Positions 27,890 to 36,383 of a DNA stretch of 64,000 nucleotides are shown one piece after another. The translations under genes and the position numbers were made by a program. Under the pieces are notes generated by a model. The model made no database searches and was not told the DNA's origin. It saw only the letters and a program-made list of their open reading frames with translations. The stretch comes from Firmicutes bacterium ADurb.Bin146. GTDB taxonomy: Bacteria; Bacillota; Clostridia; DUPQ01. The stretch is taken from the NCBI GenBank assembly GCA_002070475.1, contig MWDI01000057.1:93721-157720 (forward strand), read 5' to 3'. Numbering within the stretch: the first letter of the stretch is position 1; every line of letters begins with the position of its first letter.

Positions 27890-27917
27890 AAACACGGGAC
27901 TGGATCCCGTTTTTTTT
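27890..27917 (+). terminator. Rho-independent terminator after rplS
   Basis: ACGGGA (27894-27899) pairs with TCCCGT (27905-27910) around a CTGGA loop, preceded by an A run and followed by eight T. It lies just past the rplS stop codon. Confidence 0.92.
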
Positions 27918-28021
27918 ATTTTTAAAATTATTGCTATAATAGTTTTGCCAACTATAATTTTAATAATTATTTATAATAGAGTATAATATATTAATGAATA
28001 AATTAAGTTGGATAATTAATC

Positions 28022-28873
28022 ATGAATATTAACTGGTATCCTGGACATATGGCGAAAGCTAAAAGGATGATAAATGAAAATCTAAAGCTAATTGATCTAG
28101 TAGTAGAAATACTTGATGCGAGAATACCATACTCAAGCAGAAATCCTGATTTTAAAGAGTTATTTAAAAATAAAATGCAGCTTGTAGTATTGAATAAATC
28201 AGATTTGGCAGATCCATTAATTACAAAAAAGTGGCAAGACTACTACTTGTCTAAAGATACATCTATTGTAATTCTTAATAGCAAATCAGGAGCAGGATTC
28301 AAGGAATTTTTAAACTCAGTAAATAGAATCATGGAAAATAAGTTTGAAAAAGACAGACTAAAAGGTATGTTGAAAAGACCTGTAAAAGTTATGGTATGCG
28401 GAATACCTAACTCAGGTAAATCAACATTTATAAATAAATTAACTGGTTCTGCTCCTGCAAAAACAGGAGATAAGCCTGGAGTAACAAAAGACAGACAGTG
28501 GATAAAAATAAATACAAATATTCATCTTCTAGATACTCCAGGACTATTATGGCCTAAATTTAATGATGAACTTGTTGCTGTGAACCTTGCTCTAACTCAA
28601 GCAATTAATGATGACATTCTAGACATTGAGCAGCTTTGTAAAAAGTTGATAGAATTCTTATCAATGAAATATCCTATTAATCTTGCAGGAAGATATAATC
28701 TTGAGAGCATTAACAAACAACCATATGACATACTATTAGATATTTGCGAAAATAGAAAATTCAATAAATTGAAAGGTGAACCAGACATTCTAAAAGCCTC
28801 TATAATTATCCTAGATGAATTTAGAAGTGGCAAGATGGGTAGAATATCACTGGAGGAACCAAATGACTTTTAA
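28022..28873 (+). CDS. rbgA: Ribosome biogenesis GTPase RbgA (YlqF)
   Basis: RbgA drives a late step of 50S assembly, including L16 incorporation. The 283-residue product is a circularly permuted GTPase: the G4 motif NKSD comes first (about 58-61), then G1 GIPNSGKST near 128 and G3 DTPG near 173. It opens with the family mark WYPGHMAKAKR and ends with the RNA-binding helical domain. It starts 133 bp after rplS with only a weak Shine-Dalgarno. Its end overlaps rnhB by 11 bp; the rbgA-rnhB pairing is conserved in Firmicutes. Confidence 0.96.
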   Translation: MNINWYPGHMAKAKRMINENLKLIDLVVEILDARIPYSSRNPDFKELFKNKMQLVVLNKSDLADPLITKKWQDYYLSKDTSIVILNSKSGAGFKEFLNSVNRIMENKFEKDRLKGMLKRPVKVMVCGIPNSGKSTFINKLTGSAPAKTGDKPGVTKDRQWIKINTNIHLLDTPGLLWPKFNDELVAVNLALTQAINDDILDIEQLCKKLIEFLSMKYPINLAGRYNLESINKQPYDILLDICENRKFNKLKGEPDILKASIIILDEFRSGKMGRISLEEPNDF

Positions 28874-29600
28874 AGAGTTTAAAGAACAGTTATTTGCCAA
28901 TTCTATTCATGACTGTTATAAAATACTTGAGACTAATAAAGATCAAAATTTTTATTCTAAATGCGTTGATATATTAGACAAAGAAAATGAGCGTCTTACT
29001 AAACTTAGTAAATATGAGAATTTTCTTAAAAATACTGGAAATACATATATTGCAGGTACAGATGAGGCTGGAAGGGGACCGCTTGCAGGTCCAATTGTTG
29101 CAGGTGCAGTAATTCTTGATGATAATGAACTACTATTTGGTATAAATGATTCAAAAAAGCTCACTGCTGAAAAAAGAGATAAGTTATTTGATAAAATACT
29201 CAATAATTGTATTGCTGCAAGCATACATACTATTACAAACAAGCAAATTGATGAAATTAATATAGCAAATGCTGATATTATTGCCATGAAGATGTCTATT
29301 GAAAAGCTTTCAATTGTTCCAGATCATGTACTCACAGATGCTTTTTTTGTTGAAGGATTACAAATGAATCAGACTCCTTTAAAACATGGAGATGCTTTAT
29401 CAATTTCAATTGCGGCTGCATCAATAATAGCTAAAGTAACTCGAGACAGGATGATGGATGAATATGACAAAATATATCCTCATTATGGTTTTTCAAATAA
29501 CAAAGGTTATGGGACTAAGGAACATATTAATGCTATTAAAAAATACGGGATATGTCCTATACATAGAAAAACATTTGTTAAAAATTTCATTCAGATATGA
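28863..29600 (+). CDS. rnhB: Ribonuclease HII
   Basis: RNase HII cuts the RNA strand of RNA-DNA hybrids and removes misincorporated ribonucleotides. The N-terminal 60 or so residues form the extra helical domain seen in Firmicutes. The catalytic core has AGTDEAGRGPLAGPIVAGA with the DEAG acidic pair, NDSKKLTAEKR, HVLTDAF, and AAASIIAKVTRDR. The 245-residue length fits. I use ATG 28863, with GGAGG at 28851-28856, inside the rbgA end; the frame is open 48 bp further up but without a ribosome site. Confidence 0.95.
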   Translation: MTFKEFKEQLFANSIHDCYKILETNKDQNFYSKCVDILDKENERLTKLSKYENFLKNTGNTYIAGTDEAGRGPLAGPIVAGAVILDDNELLFGINDSKKLTAEKRDKLFDKILNNCIAASIHTITNKQIDEINIANADIIAMKMSIEKLSIVPDHVLTDAFFVEGLQMNQTPLKHGDALSISIAAASIIAKVTRDRMMDEYDKIYPHYGFSNNKGYGTKEHINAIKKYGICPIHRKTFVKNFIQI

Positions 29601-29636
29601 TATAATTAGCCGAAAATATTAAAAAGGATATTTAAC

Positions 29637-30905
29637 ATGGATTATATAAAACAGTATGACATTGAAAAGACAAAATACGAAGAATTTAAAAAAAATCAGA
29701 TAAAGCTTGATATATCAAGAGGCAAACCAAGTAAAAAGCAAGTGGATTATGTTTCTGCCGTCTTTAAAAAAGCAGAAAATGAATATGACTTGTATTCAAA
29801 TAGGATAGGCGACGATAAACAGGATTTGGGTAATTACGGACTTCTGACCGGAATAACAGAACTTAGAAAGCTTTTTGGAAATCTGCTTGAAATTCCCAAT
29901 GAAAACATAATCATAGGTGGAAATTCAAGCTTAAATCTTATGTATGACATATTAGTTATTAATCTTTTATTCGGGAATCCTCAAAGCGATAAACCTTGGA
30001 ATAAATTTGACAATATAAAATTTTTATGTCCTACACCTGGTTATGATAGGCATTTCATGATGACCGATCATCTTGGTTTTGAAATGATAAATATACCTAT
30101 GACTCCAAACGGTCCGGATATGGACATGATTGAAGAGCTGACCGCTTCTGACGCGTCCATAAAAGGTATTTGGTGTACGCCATTATATAGTAATCCTGAT
30201 GGTTATGTTTATTCGGATGATACAGTTGAAAGACTTGCCAAAATGTATACAGCTGCTAAAGATTTCAGAATATTTTGGGATAACGCATATTTTACGCATC
30301 ATCTTGTTCCTGGGAAAATAAACAGAATTTCTAACATAATAAAACTGTGTGAAAAATATGGGAATACTGACAGAGTGTATCAGTTTTCTTCGACAAGCAA
30401 AATTTCGTTTCCAGGTGCAGGAGTATCATTAATCGCATCATCAAATTCTAACATCAAGCACATACAGGATCATTTTAAATATAAAATAATATGCTACGAT
30501 AAAATGAATATGCTTCGCCATGCTGTAGTATTCCGATCAAAAGAGGATGTAGAGCTTCATATGGAAAAATTATCAGAATTCAATAGGCCTAAATTCAGGA
30601 TGGTACTGGATATAATGGATCGTGAACTAGAAGGATATAAGCAGTATCTGCATTATACCAGACCGCAGGGAGGATATTTTATATCCTTATACACTATGGA
30701 AGGTTGTGCAAAAAGAACATATGAGTTATGTAAAGATGCAGGCCTCATAATAACTAATGTCGGAGATACATATCCATATGGAAAAGATTCAAAAGATAGC
30801 AATATACGTATCGCACCGACATTTCCTGAACTTGAAGAATTAGAAAAAGCAATTAACTTGCTTACCTGTTGTGTAAAGTTGGCAATATTGGAGAAATTGG
30901 TTTAA
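29637..30905 (+). CDS. Aspartate aminotransferase-like PLP enzyme (subgroup Ic type)
   Basis: A 422-residue fold-type I aminotransferase. Recognisable pieces are LDISRGKPSKKQVD near the N-terminus, LGNYGLLTGITELR, CPTPGYDRHF, WCTPLYSNPDGY, the DNAYFTHHL aspartate-tyrosine region, and the PLP lysine in SSTSKISFPGAG. This variant, with its long N-terminus, matches the actinobacterial/clostridial aspartate aminotransferase branch rather than AspC. It would transfer amino groups between aspartate and 2-oxoglutarate. AAAGGA precedes ATG. purB follows after 16 bp, so aspartate supply for purine synthesis is a plausible link. Confidence 0.88.
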   Translation: MDYIKQYDIEKTKYEEFKKNQIKLDISRGKPSKKQVDYVSAVFKKAENEYDLYSNRIGDDKQDLGNYGLLTGITELRKLFGNLLEIPNENIIIGGNSSLNLMYDILVINLLFGNPQSDKPWNKFDNIKFLCPTPGYDRHFMMTDHLGFEMINIPMTPNGPDMDMIEELTASDASIKGIWCTPLYSNPDGYVYSDDTVERLAKMYTAAKDFRIFWDNAYFTHHLVPGKINRISNIIKLCEKYGNTDRVYQFSSTSKISFPGAGVSLIASSNSNIKHIQDHFKYKIICYDKMNMLRHAVVFRSKEDVELHMEKLSEFNRPKFRMVLDIMDRELEGYKQYLHYTRPQGGYFISLYTMEGCAKRTYELCKDAGLIITNVGDTYPYGKDSKDSNIRIAPTFPELEELEKAINLLTCCVKLAILEKLV

Positions 30906-30921
30906 AAAGTGAGGTAGTGAT

Positions 30922-32346
30922 ATGACAGATAGATATTCAAGCCCTTTTTCACAAAGATATAGTTCTGACAAAATGCAATATCTTTTTTCGGATGATAACA
31001 GATATAAGACATGGAGATTGTTTTGGATATCCTTAGCAAAAGCACAAAGAAAATTAGGCATAAATATCACGCAGGAACAAATAGATGAAATGATTGAGAA
31101 TAAGGATAATATTGATTATGAAATGGTAAAGCAATTCGAAAAAAAGCTTCGCCATGATGTAATGAGCCATATTAAGGCTTATGGAGTAACTTGTCCTAAA
31201 GCAAGCTTAATTATTCATCTTGGCGCTACTTCATGTTTTGTAACTGATAATACAGATATAGTAATAATGCGAGATGCAATTACTTTAATAAGGAAAAAGC
31301 TTGTTGCAGTAATTAAAAATCTTGCTGATTTTGCAATGAAATATAAGGATACACCAACTTTAGGATACACTCATTTCCAACCTGCACAGCTAGTCACTGT
31401 TGGTAAGAGAGCTTGTTTATGGATTCAGGATTTTTTCATGGATTTTGAACAGCTTCAATTTACATATGATTCATTAATGTTAAGAGGAGTAAAGGGAACT
31501 ACAGGAACACAAGCAAGTTTTATGTCGCTTTTTGAAAATAACGAGGAAAAAGTAGATACTCTTGAGAAACTTGTTTGTGCAGATTTCGGTTTTGAAAAAT
31601 CCTTTCCCATAACAGGTCAGACTTATACCAGAAAACTAGATACACGTGTTCTGCAAAGCCTTTCATCAATTGCCCAGTCTGCTCATAAGATGTGTACAGA
31701 TATAAGATTATTACAGGGATTGAAGGAAATTGAAGAACCTTTTGAAAAATCACAAGTAGGATCTTCTGCTATGGCATATAAGCGTAATCCGATGAGAAGC
31801 GAAAGAGTATGCTCTTTAGCAAGATACATCATTACAAACGCTCACAATCCTGAAATAACTGCTTCTGTTCAATGGCTGGAAAGAACCCTTGACGATTCAG
31901 CAAACAGGCGTTTATCGATATCAGAAGGCTTTCTAGCAACTGATGGTATGCTTGACATATTACTTAACATATCTGATAACCTTGTGGTCAATGAAAGTAT
32001 AATATATAAACACATCATGGAGGAAATTCCTTTTATAGCAACAGAAAATATACTTATGGAAAGCGTTAAAAGGGGAGGAGACAGGCAAAAATTACATGAA
32101 AAAATCCGTGAATACTCCATGGAAGCATCAAATAGAATTAAGAATGAAGGACTAAATAATAATCTTTTATCACTTATATCTAATGATCCTGATTTTAATA
32201 TTACACCAGATATTTTAGAAAGATTAACTGAACCATCACAATATACTGGCAGAGCAACAACACAAACTCAAATTTTTTTAACATCATTAAGTAGCTTGTT
32301 CGATAAATATTTTTCATCAGATATTGAAGTTGAACTTATTGTATGA
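30922..32346 (+). CDS. purB: Adenylosuccinate lyase
   Basis: PurB removes fumarate from SAICAR and adenylosuccinate in purine synthesis. The 474-residue product belongs to the fumarase/aspartase superfamily: HLGATSCFVTDN, the TLGYTHFQPAQ histidine region and the signature SSAMAYKRNPMRSE near 290. TGTQASF carries another substrate contact. Length agrees with the longer PurB type found in clostridia and eukaryotes. GAGGTAG precedes ATG 30922. It follows the aminotransferase closely and is followed by a GntR regulator gene. Confidence 0.95.
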   Translation: MTDRYSSPFSQRYSSDKMQYLFSDDNRYKTWRLFWISLAKAQRKLGINITQEQIDEMIENKDNIDYEMVKQFEKKLRHDVMSHIKAYGVTCPKASLIIHLGATSCFVTDNTDIVIMRDAITLIRKKLVAVIKNLADFAMKYKDTPTLGYTHFQPAQLVTVGKRACLWIQDFFMDFEQLQFTYDSLMLRGVKGTTGTQASFMSLFENNEEKVDTLEKLVCADFGFEKSFPITGQTYTRKLDTRVLQSLSSIAQSAHKMCTDIRLLQGLKEIEEPFEKSQVGSSAMAYKRNPMRSERVCSLARYIITNAHNPEITASVQWLERTLDDSANRRLSISEGFLATDGMLDILLNISDNLVVNESIIYKHIMEEIPFIATENILMESVKRGGDRQKLHEKIREYSMEASNRIKNEGLNNNLLSLISNDPDFNITPDILERLTEPSQYTGRATTQTQIFLTSLSSLFDKYFSSDIEVELIV

Positions 32347-32382
32347 TAGTATTATATCATCTTGTAAGGACAGGTGAATCAC

Positions 32383-33123
32383 ATGATTAATAAATATAGT
32401 TCTACACCATTATATTATCAGCTCAAGGAAGAACTTATTAAAGCAATTATCAATGGTAAATATGCTCCAACAGAAGCAATACCATCTGAAAATGAACTTG
32501 CTGATTTATACAAACTTTCAAGACCTACAGTACGTCAGGCAATTGGCGAATTGGCAAAAATCGGATATCTTGTAAAAATTAAAGGAAAAGGTACATTTGT
32601 CGCTGATTTCATAAACAAAACTACATATGATCATACAAGGGGATTTATACATTGCCTTCTTGATACAATTAACACAAGCAATCGTAAAATAATTGAGTCG
32701 ACAACTATTAATGGGACATTAGAGTTAAATAGAAAATTCAGTACGGATTTTAAATCCAATTATCATGAAGACTATTCAAAAATCACTTATATAACTGAAA
32801 CAAATGGCAATATATCATACTCGATATCAATACTACCGTTAAACTATTTTCCAAATGCTGCAGAACTTATGTTTAAAAATGTTAATTCAATTGATCTTTT
32901 AGTAGGGAAATATCCTCTAGATCCAACAAATGCAAAATCCTCTATAAAACTTGTTAATGCTGATTCTGAAATTGCAAATCAAATGAAAGTTCAGGAAAAC
33001 GCTCCTTTGTTTAAAGTGGAAACTTTCTTGTTTGCAAGAACCGGAAATATCGTTGAATTTAATACTACATACTATAGCGCATATAATTCTATTTTAGAAT
33101 TTAATAGAACAAGAAGAATATAA
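32383..33123 (+). CDS. GntR-family (HutC/UTRA) transcriptional regulator
   Basis: A 246-residue regulator. Residues 1-75 form the GntR winged helix with PLYYQLKEELIKAI, IPSENELADLYKLSRPTVRQAI and the wing GKGTFVAD. The rest (about 90-245) is a UTRA-type effector domain, ending in VEFNTTYYSAYNSILEF, as in HutC/FarR regulators that sense sugars, amino acids or phosphates. ATG 32383 has AGGTG six bases upstream; an in-frame GTG at 32374 is less likely. No metabolic operon is adjacent on the same strand, so the target and ligand are unknown. Confidence 0.9.
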   Translation: MINKYSSTPLYYQLKEELIKAIINGKYAPTEAIPSENELADLYKLSRPTVRQAIGELAKIGYLVKIKGKGTFVADFINKTTYDHTRGFIHCLLDTINTSNRKIIESTTINGTLELNRKFSTDFKSNYHEDYSKITYITETNGNISYSISILPLNYFPNAAELMFKNVNSIDLLVGKYPLDPTNAKSSIKLVNADSEIANQMKVQENAPLFKVETFLFARTGNIVEFNTTYYSAYNSILEFNRTRRI

Positions 33124-33146
33124 ATTTTTTTCACTTAATTAAACCC

Positions 33147-33176
33147 AAAAGAGCAGTGAGAACACTTTTTTCTTTT
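33147..33176 (+). terminator. Possible terminator after the GntR regulator gene
   Basis: A small stem AGTG/CACT with an AGAA loop, extended by weaker A/G-T pairs, leads into TTTTTTCTTTT. It stands about 25 bp after the GntR stop codon. The stem is short, so the call is tentative. Confidence 0.35.
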
Positions 33177-33404
33177 AAGCTTTGTTTTAAATATATATTA
33201 GACATAATCATAATTTTGTCTAATATAGGGAAGTTCAAAAGACACTTTTGTCTAATGTATCTTATTTTTGACACTTTTTCCTTTGCTAAGTCATCGTTTC
33301 TTATATACAAGGCTTATCTCTTTTGATTTTTTATAATCCAATTTTCTATCTAATTAATTTGATCATATTAAATTCCTGAGTGATTTAATTATTTTATTTT
33401 CTTA

Positions 33405-33462
33405 TAATCTTGTTACTCATAATCTTGTTAATCATAAACTTATTACTCATAAACTTATTACT
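33405..33462 (+). repeat. 15-bp tandem repeat, about 3.9 copies
   Basis: Four head-to-tail units start at 33405, 33420, 33435 and 33450: TAATCTTGTTACTCA, TAATCTTGTTAATCA, TAAACTTATTACTCA and a partial TAAACTTATTACT. The last two and first two pairs resemble each other most, which suggests stepwise duplication. No spacer exists, so this is not a CRISPR array. Confidence 0.9.
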
Positions 33463-33868
33463 ATCTAATCGATAATTAGATTATATTCTGAAAATTCTAC
33501 TTCACGTAAAATGGTTTATTATTACCTTTACATGGTATACATCATTTTAATTACTATAAATCATTCCTACAGCTCTAGTTATTTTGGATTAGTTATTGAT
33601 TATTTACTAATCAAGTAATCTATTAGATCAAAAAATATCTTTTCCTGTATTTTACAGTTTTATTGATTCAAGTAATTATTTGTTTTCAAAAGCCAATCTA
33701 TCTGACTAACCGCTTATTCTTTTTACCTTTATTAACTATAGATAATTTATATAAGTATTTTTTTGTTTACCATTTATTTAATTAAACTTTAGTTAATACT
33801 TATCACATAATAACATTCATAAAAACATGCTATTTGAAAATATAGAACTTATGTTTGTTTTTCATTTA

Positions 33869-34819
33869 TTACTTGCTGACAACATTTGTAGGTTTGTTAT
33901 TCAGAAAATTCTCAAGATTACTTATAACTATACTTAACAATCTTTTTCTTGTTTCAAATGGAATCCAAGCTGTATGAGGTGTAATTATAAGATTCTTTAC
34001 ATTATAAAGCACGCAGTCTTCCTGCATAGGTTCTGTGGTTAATACATCAATTGCTGCAGATTGGATTATACCATTTTCTAGTGCTTCCTTTAAAGCTAAT
34101 TCATCTACTATTCCACCTCTGGCAGTATTAATAAATAATGCTTGTTGTTTCATTTTAGAAAAAGCATCTTTATTAAACATACGATATGAATCATTATTTA
34201 GTGGACAATGAATAGTTACTATGTCAGATATATTAAGTAATTCATCAAAAGTAACAAAATTTACACTTTTTTCATCATATCTAGTTCTATTATATACATA
34301 TACATTCATGTCAAATGCTTTTGCAATAAATGCGACTTTCCTGCCTATACTGCCATAACCGATTATTCCGATATTTTTACCGCTTAGTTCATATGTTGGA
34401 AATGCAAAAGGTGAAAATATTTTACTTTTCATCCACTTCCCTTCTGACACGAACTTTGAATAATCGATGAGTTTTGAGTAATGATTCAGAATATATGCAA
34501 ATGTCTGTTGAGCAACAGCATTAGTGGAATAACTACCCGCATTACATACTGTAATACCCTTCTTTTTCGCATATTCAACATCGATGTTATTGTATCCTGT
34601 TGCGAAAAGCCCTATGTATTTTAATTTTTCTGCATTCTTTAGAACATTTGCATCCAATTTTGTCTTATTGCATATTACAGCTTCAGCATATTTAATTCTA
34701 TCTGCTATTTCTTTGTATTCTGTAAGTTCATACATCTGTACTTCACCGAATTTTTCAAATACAGACAAATCAAGATCATTCGCTGTTACAGTTTTTATAT
34801 CAGTTAAAACTATCTTCAC
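33869..34819 (-). CDS. D-2-hydroxyacid dehydrogenase (glycerate dehydrogenase-like)
   Basis: A 316-residue NAD-dependent D-2-hydroxyacid dehydrogenase. The cofactor fold has GKNIGIIGYGSIGRKVA near 145. Catalytic residues are the Arg in NTARGGIVDE, the Glu in TTEPMQED and the His in TPHTAWIP. Family members reduce hydroxypyruvate, glyoxylate or similar 2-oxoacids; the substrate cannot be told. The start is GTG at 34819, six bases after AGAGG. It lies 14 bp downstream of mgtE on the same strand and is probably read from the mgtE promoter. Confidence 0.92.
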   Translation of the reverse strand: MKIVLTDIKTVTANDLDLSVFEKFGEVQMYELTEYKEIADRIKYAEAVICNKTKLDANVLKNAEKLKYIGLFATGYNNIDVEYAKKKGITVCNAGSYSTNAVAQQTFAYILNHYSKLIDYSKFVSEGKWMKSKIFSPFAFPTYELSGKNIGIIGYGSIGRKVAFIAKAFDMNVYVYNRTRYDEKSVNFVTFDELLNISDIVTIHCPLNNDSYRMFNKDAFSKMKQQALFINTARGGIVDELALKEALENGIIQSAAIDVLTTEPMQEDCVLYNVKNLIITPHTAWIPFETRKRLLSIVISNLENFLNNKPTNVVSK

Positions 34820-34833
34820 ATAAAACCTCTTTT

Positions 34834-36168
34834 CTAGATGCCAAGTAATGCTTTTGCTATAGAAAAATATATTAAAACAGCGAAAGAGTCAACTATTGTA
34901 GTAATCATTGGAGATACTGCTACAGCAGGGTCTAATCTTAATTTTTTAGCTATAAAAGGTAAAGATGAACCAGCTACCATAGCTATTGAAATAGTGCAGA
35001 TAAGAGTCAGTGATACAGCACCTGCTACTAAAGGATTAATGCTTTGTAAAAGCCATAGCTTAAAAAAGTTCGCTACTGCTAAAGTAATACCTATAATTAT
35101 AGAAACTCTGAGTTCCTTGAAAATTACTTTCGGCATATCAGTAAACTTAATTTCATTTATGCCAAGTCCTCTAACAATCATTGTAGTTGTCTGTGCGCCA
35201 GTATTTCCTGAAGTATCCATAAGCATAGGTAAAAAACCAGCTAAAACAACATATGTTGCTAAAAGATCTTCATACTTTCCTATTATAAGTTGAGATACTG
35301 TCGCACCAATCATCAATACTAACAACCATATTATTCTTTTTTTTGCTAAGCTGAAGACGCCTGTTTTCATATATGGGTTTTCTAATGGAGATACACCAGT
35401 CATTCTTCCCATTTCTTCTGATGTTTCTTCTTCAATTAATTCCATTACGTCGTCTACGGTAATTATACCTACTAGACGATTTTCAGTATCTACAATAGGC
35501 ATACTTAATATATCATATTTTGTAAACATTAAAGAAATTTCATCTGTAGATGTCAATGTATTTGCCTTTATGACATCATAATTCATTATATCGCTTATCA
35601 AAGCGTCATCAGATGCAAGAATTAACTCTTTTAATGTAACTTCCCCTAACATCATTCTTTTTTCATCGATTACATAACAGTTATTTACAGTTTCCTTTTT
35701 TATTGCATATTTTTTAACTCTCTCTATTGCTTCTCCTACAGTCATATCCTTTTTAAGATCCATATACTCAATTGTCATAATTGAGCCAGCAGTATCATCA
35801 GGATATTGCAAAAAGTGATTAATTAGCTTTCTACGGGCTTCTGACACATTCTGCAACACTCTGGTTACGTAATTTGCTGGTAACTCGCTTAGTATATCTA
35901 CTGTATCATCCATGAATAGATTATTCATTAAATAAGTTATTTCTTCTTCATTAATATTCTCAAGAATACCAATATGCGTATCTTTATCCATATACGCAAA
36001 AACTTCAGCTCCTATGTCTTTATTTAAGAGCCTGAATACCAATATAGCATCATTTTCATCTAGTTCAGAGATAACTTCAGCAATGTCTGCAGGATTCTCT
36101 TGAGAAAGAAATTCCTTGAGTTTCTTATAGTTTTTTTGAACAAGCAATTCTAATATTGTATCAATCAT
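34834..36168 (-). CDS. mgtE: Magnesium transporter MgtE
   Basis: MgtE is a homodimeric Mg2+-gated Mg2+ channel. The 444-residue product has the cytoplasmic N domain of repeated helices (1-130, with ENPADIAEVISELDE), two CBS domains (about 135-255, with YDILSMPIVDTENRLVGIITVDDVMELIEEE in part), a plug helix, and five membrane helices. The transport motif region PMLMDTSGNTGAQ and the final DPAVAVSPMITTIVD are intact. Length is normal. A promoter and a 155-nt leader with competing hairpins lie upstream, suggesting control at the RNA level. A dehydrogenase gene follows. Confidence 0.96.
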   Translation of the reverse strand: MIDTILELLVQKNYKKLKEFLSQENPADIAEVISELDENDAILVFRLLNKDIGAEVFAYMDKDTHIGILENINEEEITYLMNNLFMDDTVDILSELPANYVTRVLQNVSEARRKLINHFLQYPDDTAGSIMTIEYMDLKKDMTVGEAIERVKKYAIKKETVNNCYVIDEKRMMLGEVTLKELILASDDALISDIMNYDVIKANTLTSTDEISLMFTKYDILSMPIVDTENRLVGIITVDDVMELIEEETSEEMGRMTGVSPLENPYMKTGVFSLAKKRIIWLLVLMIGATVSQLIIGKYEDLLATYVVLAGFLPMLMDTSGNTGAQTTTMIVRGLGINEIKFTDMPKVIFKELRVSIIIGITLAVANFFKLWLLQSINPLVAGAVSLTLICTISIAMVAGSSLPFIAKKLRLDPAVAVSPMITTIVDSFAVLIYFSIAKALLGI

Positions 36169-36324
36169 GTTTATTCCTTTCTGTTAAAGGGTTCCAACAT
36201 GACTGTTCGCCCTTTAACCTAACGCTATTTTATTTCGTTGATGGCCTGTACTGTCTGATAAGGGCGATTCCAATATCTTTCACTTCCTTTGCTTTTAAAT
36301 TTAGATAAATAAAAATTTTATCCT
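36169..36324 (-). promoter_or_regulatory. Structured mgtE leader with mutually exclusive stems, riboswitch-like
   Basis: In transcript order, CGCCCTT (36266-36260) can pair with AAGGGCG (36214-36208). The overlapping GTTAAAGGG (36218-36210) can instead pair with CCCTTTAAC (36191-36183). If the last arm is left free, its CCTTT (36190-36186) can pair with AAAGG of the ribosome site (36180-36176) over an AACAG loop. So one fold would hide, and the other expose, the mgtE ribosome site. The pairings are seen in the sequence; switching and a metal ligand are inference. I could not match it to the M-box consensus. Confidence 0.55.
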
Positions 36325-36329
36325 TAGTT

Positions 36330-36358
36330 ATTTTATATCATTAAACTTCTCATGTCAA
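36330..36358 (-). promoter_or_regulatory. Promoter of mgtE
   Basis: Minus-strand TTGACA (36358-36353) and TAAAAT (36335-36330) are 17 bp apart, only 26 bp past the mutS2 stop. It implies a transcript start near 36323 and a leader of about 155 nt. Confidence 0.65.
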
Positions 36359-36383
36359 AACAATTAATTGTCTCTATATTTTG

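Larger units (their letters stand above)
33124..33868 (+). other. 745-bp gene-free, very AT-rich region between convergent genes
   Basis: No open frame of useful length or tRNA is seen on either strand. The stretch holds a possible hairpin terminator after the GntR gene, three copies of an eight-base motif (ATTAGACA at 33197-33204 and its inverse TGTCTAAT at 33217-33224 and 33249-33256), and a 15-bp tandem repeat at 33405-33462. Composition is more AT-rich than the surrounding genes. It may be a decayed gene, an untranslated tail or a regulatory RNA; the sequence does not decide. Confidence 0.7.

Noticed and set aside
33147..33176. Strong terminator after the GntR gene
   Set aside because: The stem has only four good pairs, so it is kept only as a tentative call.
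33405..33462. CRISPR array
   Set aside because: Units are directly adjacent with no spacers and no cas genes occur in the window.
36169..36324. Naming the mgtE leader an M-box riboswitch
   Set aside because: Only a GUUAGGU string matches the consensus, at the wrong place, and no terminator follows. The class is left open.
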